Below, one piece after another: positions 17,882 to 25,695 of a stretch of 64,000 bases of DNA. The stretch covers positions 620,001 through 684,000 of the forward strand of contig NZ_CP021247.1 of the NCBI RefSeq assembly GCF_017309955.1. Reading direction: 5' to 3'. The DNA comes from Novosphingobium sp. KA1 (GTDB lineage Bacteria; Pseudomonadota; Alphaproteobacteria; Sphingomonadales; Sphingomonadaceae). Each line of letters starts with the position of its first letter. The stretch's first letter is position 1. The notes under the pieces were generated by a model that searched no databases, had not been told where the DNA came from, and was given only the letters and a program-made list of their open reading frames with translations. A program made the translations under genes and the position numbers.

Positions 17882-19360
17882 ATGGGTAGATTGATCGTCA
17901 TCTCGAACCGGGTCTCGGTGCCCAAGGCGGCAGGGGCCGCCGGTGCACAAGGAGGGCTCGCCGTGGCGCTCAATTCGGCGCTGCGCGAACATGGCGGCAT
18001 CTGGTTCGGCTGGTCCGGCCAGGAAACCGAGGAATTCACCGGACACCTCGACATGCAGCGCAACAACGGGGTGACTACCGCAACCATCGACCTCGAGCCG
18101 CAGGATATCGAGGAATACTACAACGGCTATGCCAACCGCACGCTCTGGCCGCTGTTCCACTACCGCATCGACCTGACCGAATACGACCGCAACTTCGGTG
18201 AAGGCTACGAGCGGGTCAACGAGCGCTTTGCCGATTCGGTGCTGCCCCTGATCGAGAACGAAGACCTCGTCTGGGTTCATGATTACCATCTGCTGCCGCT
18301 CGGCTCGCTTTTGCGGCAGAAGGGCGTGAAGAACCGCATGGGGCTGTTCCTGCACACCCCCTGGCCGCCGACCCGCCTGCTGGTCTCGCTGCCGTTCCAC
18401 GAACGGCTGGTCGCCTCGATGCTCGAATTCGACGTGATCGGCTTCCAGACCACCGAATGGCTGGAGAGCTTCCTTCACTACGTGCAGAAGGAAATGGGCC
18501 TCACCGTCAATCCCGACAATTCGATCGACTACGAGGGACGCAAGGTGATCGCCCGCGCCTTCCCGATCGGCATCGACTTCGAGGAATTCGTCGCGGCTGC
18601 CGCCAGCGACGAGGCCCGGCAGGCCCACGACCGCCTAAAGGAAAGCGTGCGCGGCCGCAAGATCCTGATCGGGGTCGACCGGCTCGACTATTCCAAGGGC
18701 CTGGGCGAGCGTTTCGAGGCCTTTGCCCGTTTCCTGGCCGACAACCCCGACCAGGCGGCCAAGGCAGTGCTGCTGCAGATCGCCCCGCCATCGCGCGAGG
18801 ACGTCACCAGCTACCAGATGATCCGCGAGGACCTCGAGCGCAAGACCGGCCACATCAACGGCGCCCACGCTGATGTAGCCTTCGTGCCGATCCGCTACGT
18901 CAACCAGGGCTTCCCGCGCGACGAGCTCGCCGGGTTCTACCGCGCCGCCGCGATCGGCCTGGTCACCCCCTTGCGTGACGGCATGAACCTCGTCGCCAAG
19001 GAATATATCGCGGCGCAGGATCCGGAAGACCCCGGCGTGCTGATCCTCTCCCAGTTTGCCGGCGCCGCGCACCAGCTCAAGGACGCCCTGCTGGTCAATC
19101 CGCACTCGATCGAGCACGTGAGCGAAACTATAAAGCAGGCGATGGAAATGCCACTGGAAGAACGCAAGCGACGCCATGCCACGCTACTGGCGTCGGTCCG
19201 CGAACAGGACGTACTGCGCTGGCTCGCAGAATTCGTGCAAGCGCTCTCCGGGACGGTCCCCATACCGCATGGGAAGAGCGAAGAGACCAAAGGATCGCCT
19301 CCTCCCGCGCCGCAAATGCGTGAACAGGCGAAACGATCCGCGGACGAGCCGGCCGCCTGA
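17882..19360 (+). CDS. otsA: Trehalose-6-phosphate synthase
   Basis: A 492-residue GT20 enzyme joining UDP-glucose and glucose-6-phosphate. It shows RLIVISNRVSVPK at the start, GGLAVAL, WVHDYHLLPLG, the UDP-glucose-binding GVDRLDYSKGL near residue 265, and RDGMNLVAKEYIAAQ. The C-terminus has a 35-residue polar tail beyond the catalytic domain. It follows the GH15 gene by 88 bases, with AGGGGAATTTGA before the ATG. It completes the stress-linked trehalose block. Confidence 0.94.
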   Translation: MGRLIVISNRVSVPKAAGAAGAQGGLAVALNSALREHGGIWFGWSGQETEEFTGHLDMQRNNGVTTATIDLEPQDIEEYYNGYANRTLWPLFHYRIDLTEYDRNFGEGYERVNERFADSVLPLIENEDLVWVHDYHLLPLGSLLRQKGVKNRMGLFLHTPWPPTRLLVSLPFHERLVASMLEFDVIGFQTTEWLESFLHYVQKEMGLTVNPDNSIDYEGRKVIARAFPIGIDFEEFVAAAASDEARQAHDRLKESVRGRKILIGVDRLDYSKGLGERFEAFARFLADNPDQAAKAVLLQIAPPSREDVTSYQMIREDLERKTGHINGAHADVAFVPIRYVNQGFPRDELAGFYRAAAIGLVTPLRDGMNLVAKEYIAAQDPEDPGVLILSQFAGAAHQLKDALLVNPHSIEHVSETIKQAMEMPLEERKRRHATLLASVREQDVLRWLAEFVQALSGTVPIPHGKSEETKGSPPPAPQMREQAKRSADEPAA

Positions 19361-19544
19361 AACGGGCTCTTTCCTCATGAAAAGCACCGTCATCTTCGTT
19401 TTGATACTCGCCTGAAGTCGTTCTGACCTTTAACACGTCTACAGAGAGATCGCGGACCTTCGAGTTCGCGAGAGCCAGCGGGACACGCCGCTGGTAATGG
19501 GATGATGAAAGAGAGACCTGGCACACCGGGTCAAGAGAACAACC

Positions 19545-19817
19545 ATGGGCAAGATTTTGTACGGCGAATGCGTCTGGTCCGGCATGACCAGGCCCGTGCG
19601 CATTTCCGGACTCACCGAGGTCGATTGCGACATCGAACCGGAAAAAGGCGAAACGGCAGGCAGCGAAACCAGCGTGGTCGATTGCGACTGTGCGCTGTGG
19701 ATCGGCGCGATAGGTCCGATCGAAGTCACGGCTTGGCACAAGGAGGCCGGTCAGATGGCCGTGCGCTTCAAGGAGCCATTGAGCGACCGGATCCTGCATC
19801 ACTTCAACGCCCTTTAG
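19545..19817 (+). CDS. Small PilZ-domain-like protein
   Basis: A 90-residue protein. The second half (DCDCALWIGAIGPIEVTAW, AVRFKEPLSDRILHHF) resembles the C-terminal half of PilZ cyclic-di-GMP-binding proteins of sphingomonads. The N-terminal RxxxR motif is not convincing, so ligand binding is uncertain. The TAG stop (19815-19817) lies within the CTTTAGC target duplication of an IS5-family insertion, so the protein is unaltered although the downstream hairpin was moved 1.6 kb away. Its position at the edge of the EPS locus fits a regulatory role, but that is inference. Confidence 0.55.
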   Translation: MGKILYGECVWSGMTRPVRISGLTEVDCDIEPEKGETAGSETSVVDCDCALWIGAIGPIEVTAWHKEAGQMAVRFKEPLSDRILHHFNAL

Positions 19818-19891
19818 CGGGCTTTGTTGCGCAAATCGGTCGGATTGCGGCAGTCGGCGTTTGAAGGCGCCGGTCACGCGACACGTTGAGT

Positions 19892-20061
19892 TTAGAGCCT
19901 TCCTAGAGCGGTGAATCGGTTGAGGATGGCAGCGCGGATTTGCAGTTCGGCGACCTGGCGATCGAAGTCTCGCGCGGTGATGCGTTCCCCCAGCAGCTTG
20001 AAGCAATGCATTTTTGTCTCGACCAGACTGCGCTGGTGATAGCCGCTCCATCGTTTCCAGA
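19892..20061 (-). pseudogene. IS5-family transposase, C-terminal fragment
   Basis: The minus-strand frame reads [17 protein letters not shown], then [19 protein letters not shown] and ILNRFTALGRL before a stop, which is the conserved C-terminus of IS5-family transposases. The N-terminal part lies at 20929-21353 on the same strand. Confidence 0.75.
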
Positions 20062-20304
20062 TTGCTCTGCCAAACCGCCGGCTTGAACGGACGGATGTTC
20101 GTCGGGTCCACCAAGGGCGGTGATGCCTCGGCGCTATTTTACTCGCTTGCCGAAACGTGCCGCCTGAACGGTGTTGAGCCCGAAGGCTGGTTCACCGACG
20201 TAATTGAGCGTATCGGCAATCATCCGATCAACCGGATCGACGAACTCTTGCCGTGGAACTGGCAGGCCGCAAAAGCGATCCTGAACCTGGAGCAAGCTGC
20301 TTGA
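20062..20304 (+). pseudogene. IS66 TnpC, C-terminal fragment
   Basis: It reads [20 protein letters not shown], then [18 protein letters not shown] and [14 protein letters not shown], matching the C-terminal domain of IS66-family TnpC. The catalytic DDE core is absent. Its stop overlaps a possible TTG start (20301) of the next gene. Confidence 0.8.
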
Positions 20305-20324
20305 GCAACGCCTTCGTCGTGCAC

Positions 20325-20894
20325 ATGACGATCACTCTGGATGACGTGACGCCCGCCGTGACCCGCATGATCGAAGTACCGCTCAGCATCCGGCTCGATC
20401 GTTTGCACACTACCTTCCAGGAAGCGTGGGGATGGACCGATAGCCATCTGTGGGAGCTAACCTTCGGGCGCACGGGCTTCGGTATCCCTGACCCGTCCTA
20501 CGGCTTTGGTGGCCCACTTGATGCCCGAAAGACGACCCTCGCTGAGGCGTTGGAGGGAATGCGCGGCAAGACCTTCCAGTACCTCTACGACTTTGGCGAC
20601 GGATGGGAGCACAGCGTCAGGATCCACGGCATCGCTCCACCTGACCTGCAAGGCAGCTATCCGCGCCTACTGGAAGCTACCGGAATGCGCCCACCGGAGG
20701 ACTCGGGAGGGCCTTGGGGCTATGCCGAGAAGCTGGAGGCTCTCACCGATCCGTCGCATGAATACCATGAAGAGGCGTTGGATGCTCTTGGCGACGACCA
20801 TGACCCCCACACTCAACCTAACATCGAGGTGATCCACGCTCGCTTCGCAGTACTCGCCAAGAAATGGGCGCCGCGCCCGCGGAAACCCAAATAA
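20325..20894 (+). CDS. Plasmid pRiA4b ORF-3 family protein (IS66 passenger)
   Basis: A 189-residue protein, or 197 from the TTG at 20301, which overlaps the tnpC stop. Family hallmarks are visible: ITLDDVTPAVTRMIEVPLSI, RLDRLHTTFQEAWGWTDSHL, FQYLYDFGDGWEHSV, and the Asp/Glu-rich C-terminal half. The family is common beside IS66 transposase genes, but its function is unknown. Here it sits between the tnpC remnant and the IS66 right tip (20921-20928), in passenger position. The frame is intact although its transposase is dead. Confidence 0.78.
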   Translation: MTITLDDVTPAVTRMIEVPLSIRLDRLHTTFQEAWGWTDSHLWELTFGRTGFGIPDPSYGFGGPLDARKTTLAEALEGMRGKTFQYLYDFGDGWEHSVRIHGIAPPDLQGSYPRLLEATGMRPPEDSGGPWGYAEKLEALTDPSHEYHEEALDALGDDHDPHTQPNIEVIHARFAVLAKKWAPRPRKPK

Positions 20895-20928
20895 CCCTAC
20901 GTCAACGCCGCCTTCCGTCGGCGCTTAC

Positions 20929-21353
20929 TTTGGAAGGACCATGCTTGCGCCTGCACCATTCCCCGTCACCCACGGCCTTGAGCCTGTGCTGTCGATCAGC
21001 AGGTGCAACGGTCCGGAACTGGGCTGGCAGGGGATCTCGACAAGCAAGGTCTTCTGCCTCCGGCTCAGTGTGCTGAAATCCGGCACCGGCCAATCAAGCC
21101 CGGCCATCCCGAGAAGACTTGCGACCATGCCGGTGGTCTGGCGCAAGGCAAGCTTGAACACTCCCTTCAACGTCAGGCAGGCCTGGATCGCCGCATCCGA
21201 GAAGACAGGCTGGCGCCCACGCTTGCCGGTGGGTGGGGCAAGCCACTGCATCCCGGGATCAAACCAGACTTGAAGCGACCCTCTTTGCGCCAGCGCTGCG
21301 TTGTAGGACTTCCAGTTTGTCGCGCGGTAACGGGCGCGGAGTGGTTTACTCAT
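20929..21353 (-). pseudogene. IS5-family transposase, N-terminal fragment with frameshift
   Basis: Encodes NWKSYNAALAQRGSLQVWFD, then PPTGKRGRQPVFSDAAIQ and DWPVPDFSTLSRRQKTL, ending at LLIDSTG, typical of the first half of IS5-family transposases. A one-base frameshift follows LLIDSTG; the proper continuation GDGEWCRRKHG is in another frame. The coding is cut at 20928 by the IS66 tip. Confidence 0.75.
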
Positions 21354-21417
21354 CGCTGCCCCGTAACCTCATGGATTCACCAACGGAATCCCTTGGGTAT
21401 TTGCGCAACAAAGCCCC

Positions 21418-21479
21418 TTTAGCGGGTCGCTGCCGTGAAATTCGCTCTTCTGCGAATTTCACGGCAGCGACCCGCTAAA
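21418..21479. terminator. Very long perfect hairpin, displaced terminator of 19545-19817
   Basis: 28-bp perfect arms (21418-21445 and 21452-21479) with a 6-base loop TCTTCT, beginning TTTAGCGGG. Removing the IS5 element would place it immediately after the stop of the PilZ-like gene. The TTTAGCG and CGCTAAA feet make it a plausible bidirectional terminator. Confidence 0.65.
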
Positions 21480-21831
21480 GAGAATGCTGGCCGATGAATT
21501 GATACGCAACGGATTTTCGGCGATCAAAATTCCCACGTTCGTGAATTTACGCGCAAGTACTTGCGGATACTGGTCCCACGAGAACTTCCATTCGTCGCTT
21601 GCCTATTGCGTATGAGCCGCATCCGCAGGCGGATCGCCGATTAAGGCATTGACGGATCATGCTGCAATGCCGAATAGACCCCTAACATGCGAGGTCTGCG
21701 GCACACCCACGAAGACCGAAACCCGGAAACGGCGGCGGATCACGCTTTCCGTACCACCGGGCGTCGGGTTTCTTTGGCATGCTCCAAAGGCCCCTGCCTG
21801 ACTTGTCAACGATCTGCGCGAGTATCCCCCA
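21480..21831. other. 352-bp non-coding stretch before ugd
   Basis: I see no gene here. It presumably holds the ugd promoter; no clear promoter motif was found. CTCCAAAGGCCCCTGCCTG lies close to the ugd start. Confidence 0.5.
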
Positions 21832-22998
21832 ATGAAGATCGCGGTTTTCGGCCTCGGCTATGTCGGCCTTTCTAACGCAGCACTGCTTGCCCAGCACAAT
21901 GAAGTCGCCGCCGTCGACATTACCGCCGAACGGGTTGCCATGCTCAATGCACGCCAGTCGCCGATCGTCGACGCGGAACTGGAAACCTTCCTCGCCGAGC
22001 GCGAACTAAACCTGACCGCCACGCTCGATCCCGAAATCGCACTGGCAGGTGCCGATTTCGTGATCGTCGCCACGCCGACCAATTACGACGTCGACACCAA
22101 CAAGTTCGATACCTCGTCAGTGGAAGCAGTCATCCGCGCCGCCATCGCCGTGAACCGGGACGCCACAATCGTCATCAAGTCCACCATCCCGGTCGGCTTC
22201 GTGGACGAGGCACGGGCACGCTACGGCACCGATCAGGTCATCTTCAGCCCCGAATTCCTCCGCGAAGGCCGGGCACTGCACGACAACCTCCACCCCTCGC
22301 GCATCATCGTGGGCGAACGCTCCGAGCGGGCACGCACGTTCGCCAATCTGCTGCTGCAGGGCGCAGTGAAAAAGGACGTCGATGTACTCTTCACCGACGC
22401 CCGCGAAGCCGAAGCGATCAAGCTTTTCGCCAACACCTACCTCGCAATGCGGGTCGCCTTCTTCAACGAGTTGGACAGCTACGCGATTGCCGGCGGCATG
22501 GACACGCGCCAGATCATCGACGGCATCGGCCTCGATCCGCGCATCGGCACGCACTACAACAATCCCAGCTTCGGCTATGGCGGCTACTGCCTGCCCAAGG
22601 ACACCAAGCAGTTGCTCGCCAACTACTCGGAAGTGCCGCAGAACCTGATCCGCGCGATCGTCGATGCCAACCGCACCCGCAAGGATTTTCTGGCCGATCA
22701 GATCATAGCCAAGAAGCCTACCAAGGTCGGCGTCTTCCGCCTAGTGATGAAGGCCGGTTCGGATAATTTCCGCCAGTCATCCATCCAGGGCATTATGAAG
22801 CGATTGAAAGCAAAGGGCATAGAGGTTGTAATTTTTGAACCAGCCATGCCGCAAGCTGATTTCTTTGGCTCGAAGGTGATGCGTGACCTAGGTGCCTTTA
22901 AGGCCGAATGCGACGTGATCATCGCCAACCGCATGACTGCAGAAGTCGAAGACGTGAAGAACAAGGTGTTCACGCGCGACCTGTTTGGATCAGACTAA
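21832..22998 (+). CDS. ugd: UDP-glucose/nucleotide-sugar 6-dehydrogenase
   Basis: A 388-residue enzyme oxidising UDP-glucose to UDP-glucuronate with two NAD+. It has an N-terminal Rossmann motif [44 protein letters not shown], and the catalytic Cys253 in GGYCLPKD. It belongs to the short Ugd class. GC content drops in its last 200 bases, toward the AT-rich glycosyltransferase that follows. It supplies uronic acid precursors, consistent with the UDP-glucuronate-epimerase-like gene at 61699. Confidence 0.92.
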   Translation: MKIAVFGLGYVGLSNAALLAQHNEVAAVDITAERVAMLNARQSPIVDAELETFLAERELNLTATLDPEIALAGADFVIVATPTNYDVDTNKFDTSSVEAVIRAAIAVNRDATIVIKSTIPVGFVDEARARYGTDQVIFSPEFLREGRALHDNLHPSRIIVGERSERARTFANLLLQGAVKKDVDVLFTDAREAEAIKLFANTYLAMRVAFFNELDSYAIAGGMDTRQIIDGIGLDPRIGTHYNNPSFGYGGYCLPKDTKQLLANYSEVPQNLIRAIVDANRTRKDFLADQIIAKKPTKVGVFRLVMKAGSDNFRQSSIQGIMKRLKAKGIEVVIFEPAMPQADFFGSKVMRDLGAFKAECDVIIANRMTAEVEDVKNKVFTRDLFGSD

Positions 22999-23086
22999 TA
23001 AGAACCCGAGACATTCAATGAAATTGAACAAATACCTCATGACGAAAAATATCACCAACCAACTTTAAATTGAAGTGGTGAAATTT

Positions 23087-24232
23087 ATGGAAAAAGAAAA
23101 AAATATCCCTACCTGCCTTATTGTAGGAAAGTATTACTTTCCATTTGAAGGTGGAATAGAGGACAACATTCGAAATATATCAACTAAACTAAGTGAAACC
23201 AATAATGTTAACGTATTATCATTTTCTCACAACGCATCCAATGGCGTAGAAATAATAGATGGGGTGAGGGTTATTAGATGCAAGACGCAAATTGTGTGGA
23301 AATCCCAGCCTGTAAGCATATCGTATGCAGCAAAAGTCTTGACAGAACCGGCTGATGTCATTCACTTTCACGCCCCCAACGTCTGGGGATCTTTATTTCT
23401 TTTTATAAGATTTAAAATACTTAAAAGTAAATCTCGTTTAGTTATAACCCACCATATGGATATATATGGCCGCCCAATACTCCGGTATTTTGCAAGATTC
23501 TTATATGACACTTTGGTTTCACACTCAAAGTCCGTCATAGTTACTTCATTAAAGAATGCTAAAATTTCAGAGGATTTACGAGTTGACTGCTCCATAGAGT
23601 CAATTCCCCTAGGATTAGATGTAAAGCGATTTGCCTTATCCAAGGAAATTGAAATCGAAGCTAGCGAGCTTCGCCATTCCCTAGGGGGCGGCCCACTAAT
23701 CGCTTTTGTTGGAAGGCATGCGCGCTATAAAGGCCTAGACATTCTACTCCATGCTGTAGCGCAACTGCCCGATGTGCGGTTAATTCTGGCCGGCGATGGC
23801 CCCTGCACTGTACTTCTGCAAAAAACAGCGGCAGAACTGGGCGTTGCCGATCGCGTAATTTTTACAGGGCGCGTAACTCATGAAAAAAAAATGGCCATAT
23901 TAAAGGCTGCGGATGTTTTTGCGTTTCCCTCCACTGAGATTACGGAAGCGTTTGGGATTTCGCAACTGGAAGCCATGATTGTCGGTACGCCTGTGGTTGC
24001 CAGCAATCTCCCAACCGGCGTAACCGATGTGTCTATTAACAATGTTTCAGCACTGTTAGTAGAACCCAATGACTCACATTCACTTGCCTCCGGATTAAAT
24101 AAAATACTAGAAGATAAAAAACTCTCAACACGCATAGCGACTTGCGCCAGAAATAGGGTTTTAAGCATATTCAACAACGATATTGTTTCAAAAAAAGCAG
24201 CAGAGGTCATCGAGAGGGCCATAATTAAATAA
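23087..24232 (+). CDS. Glycosyltransferase family 4
   Basis: A 381-residue GT-B protein. The N-terminal acceptor domain has VGKYYFPFEGGIEDNIRNIS. The C-terminal donor domain has FVGRHARYKGLDILLHAVAQ, LAGDGPC, FTGRVTHEKK, and the E-x7-E-type motif EITEAFGISQLEAM. It transfers an unknown sugar to a lipid-linked intermediate in the cytoplasm. The ATG at 23087 is chosen; a GTG lies 12 bases earlier. The first two thirds are strikingly AT-rich and the donor domain less so, suggesting a mosaic or recently acquired gene. Confidence 0.85.
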   Translation: MEKEKNIPTCLIVGKYYFPFEGGIEDNIRNISTKLSETNNVNVLSFSHNASNGVEIIDGVRVIRCKTQIVWKSQPVSISYAAKVLTEPADVIHFHAPNVWGSLFLFIRFKILKSKSRLVITHHMDIYGRPILRYFARFLYDTLVSHSKSVIVTSLKNAKISEDLRVDCSIESIPLGLDVKRFALSKEIEIEASELRHSLGGGPLIAFVGRHARYKGLDILLHAVAQLPDVRLILAGDGPCTVLLQKTAAELGVADRVIFTGRVTHEKKMAILKAADVFAFPSTEITEAFGISQLEAMIVGTPVVASNLPTGVTDVSINNVSALLVEPNDSHSLASGLNKILEDKKLSTRIATCARNRVLSIFNNDIVSKKAAEVIERAIIK

Positions 24233-24319
24233 CCCTCTACATGAACACAACCACCCTAAATGTCGCAAGATACTTTCAATCAAGTGATATTGAAATAATT
24301 TTCGGCAATCATGATACTA

Positions 24320-24478
24320 GGTCGTAAACTCATAAACGGCACCATCAAGGTTTGAGGCAAAATGGCGCAGCGGCAGGAGGGAAGGCGCTTGAATATGTCG
24401 ATATTTCAAGACTTCCCGACGCAGCGCTGGGCCATTTTGGGCAAACCCCGAAGGGGCGCCGTTTATGAGTTTACGACC
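24320..24478. mobile_element. MITE-like 159-bp element
   Basis: 21-bp perfect terminal inverted repeats (24320-24340 and 24458-24478, starting GGTCGTAAACTCATAAACGG) extend imperfectly inwards through a shared CAAAATGG block for over 40 bp. TA flanks both ends (24318-24319 and 24479-24480). It contains no gene. The size, repeats and TA duplication match miniature elements mobilised by IS5- or IS630-type transposases. Confidence 0.72.
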
Positions 24479-24522
24479 TAAATTGTATATTCCGGTAATT
24501 TCTCAATATTGGAGCCGATAGC

Positions 24523-25695
24523 TTGACTGAATCTCCTGCAGCGAATGGCAATACCAAACTACCAGTGGTTATCCTATCCACTGCTGACATAGCTGCGCCA
24601 ATTTGGACCAATAAGCAGCATATCGCCAGCCGCTTAGCTGCCGAACGAGACGTCCATTATATTGAGTCTCTCGGACTCCGCTCACCTAGCATCAGTGCCA
24701 AAGATTTGAAACGCGTGCTTAAGCGGGTGAGCGCCATTTTCAGTTCTCAAAAATTGATTGAAAATCAGATCATCCCGCCTCGGGCAGGGGTTGAGAAAAT
24801 TCGCCTGTACGCGCCGCTCGTCATTCCTTTCCACGCTTTCGGAACCGTCCGGGCATTCAACCACCGCCTGATCGCTCGCAGCATTCTGCCGCGCCTGCCC
24901 GAACGCTATGCGCTATGGAGTTTCTCGCCGCTCACCTACGGGCTTGAGGATCGCGCTGCGAAGGTGGTTTATCACTCGGTCGATTTGCTCCACACTATCC
25001 CTGGCATTCCAGAACAGGCGCTGCTCAATGGTGAACGCCAATTGATCTCCCGCGCCGACGCGGTTATCGCATCAAGCAAAGGTGTCGCCGAACATCTCTG
25101 TACTCAGGGCGCACAGCCTCTGCTGTGGGAGAATGTCGCTGATATTGAGTTGTTCGTTCAAGCTCGTTCCGTAGTGCGCGAGCGGAGAGCAATCTTCGTC
25201 GGCAACCTCACGCCAGGCAAGGTCGATTTTAAACTCCTAGAGGCGATAGTCGCCAAGGGCGTGCGACTCGCGCTAGCCGGCCCCTCCGGTATCGACGGCA
25301 CCCGGCGCGATGCAGCGCTCGACCGACTGCTACAATCTCCGCTAGTTGAATATCTTGGCGTGCTCTCGCAAGAGGCGCTGGCAGCCGAGTTGGGACGGAG
25401 TTGGATGGGCATCATCCCCTATCACGTCAACGATTATACGACGGGCGTTTTCCCGATGAAGGTCTATGAGTATCTTGGCGCCGGGCTCCCTGTAGTAGCG
25501 ACCCCCTTGCCTAGTCTGGTTGACAAATCTATCCCCGACCTGAACGTAGTGGCGCAGTCCGATTTCGCCGACTTGGTTGCCGCGATCTGCACCGGCGCCC
25601 AGCCCATGCTCGATGGCGATTTCAGCGGTAACAGTTGGACCGCACGGCTGGAGCAGATCTGTAATCTGCTGGCTGTTGACAAGGAAATCGGCTGA
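24523..25695 (+). CDS. Glycosyltransferase (GT-B fold, family 4-like)
   Basis: A 390-residue protein starting with TTG at 24523 behind GGAG. It has IWTNKQHIASRLA near the start, IFVGNLTPGKVDF, LGVLSQEALAAELGRSWMGI, and FPMKVYEYLGAGLPVVATPLPSL at the donor site. Related proteins are found in EPS clusters and often transfer sugars to growing repeat units. The stop is directly followed by the ATG of the flippase fusion, so the genes form an operon. Confidence 0.82.
   Translation: MTESPAANGNTKLPVVILSTADIAAPIWTNKQHIASRLAAERDVHYIESLGLRSPSISAKDLKRVLKRVSAIFSSQKLIENQIIPPRAGVEKIRLYAPLVIPFHAFGTVRAFNHRLIARSILPRLPERYALWSFSPLTYGLEDRAAKVVYHSVDLLHTIPGIPEQALLNGERQLISRADAVIASSKGVAEHLCTQGAQPLLWENVADIELFVQARSVVRERRAIFVGNLTPGKVDFKLLEAIVAKGVRLALAGPSGIDGTRRDAALDRLLQSPLVEYLGVLSQEALAAELGRSWMGIIPYHVNDYTTGVFPMKVYEYLGAGLPVVATPLPSLVDKSIPDLNVVAQSDFADLVAAICTGAQPMLDGDFSGNSWTARLEQICNLLAVDKEIG

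Larger units (their letters stand above)
19819..21416. mobile_element. IS5-family element (IS5-2 copy 1), broken by an IS66 remnant
   Basis: The ends are inverted: GGGCTTTGTTGCGCAAA at 19819 and its complement ending at 21416. Both sides are flanked by CTTTAGC (19812-19818 and 21417-21423), an apparent target duplication. Inside, a minus-strand transposase is interrupted by about 0.87 kb of IS66 sequence ending in the IS66-type tip GCGCTTAC at 20928. Roughly 0.3 kb of the IS5 transposase middle is missing, so an insertion was followed by deletion. Confidence 0.78.

Noticed and set aside
16417..18087. Minus-strand frame of 556 codons opposite the GH15 and otsA genes
   Set aside because: Antisense frame over two well-supported genes.
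19378..19416. 12-codon frame after otsA (MKSTVIFVLILA)
   Set aside because: Hydrophobic micro-frame without a convincing ribosome site or conservation evidence.
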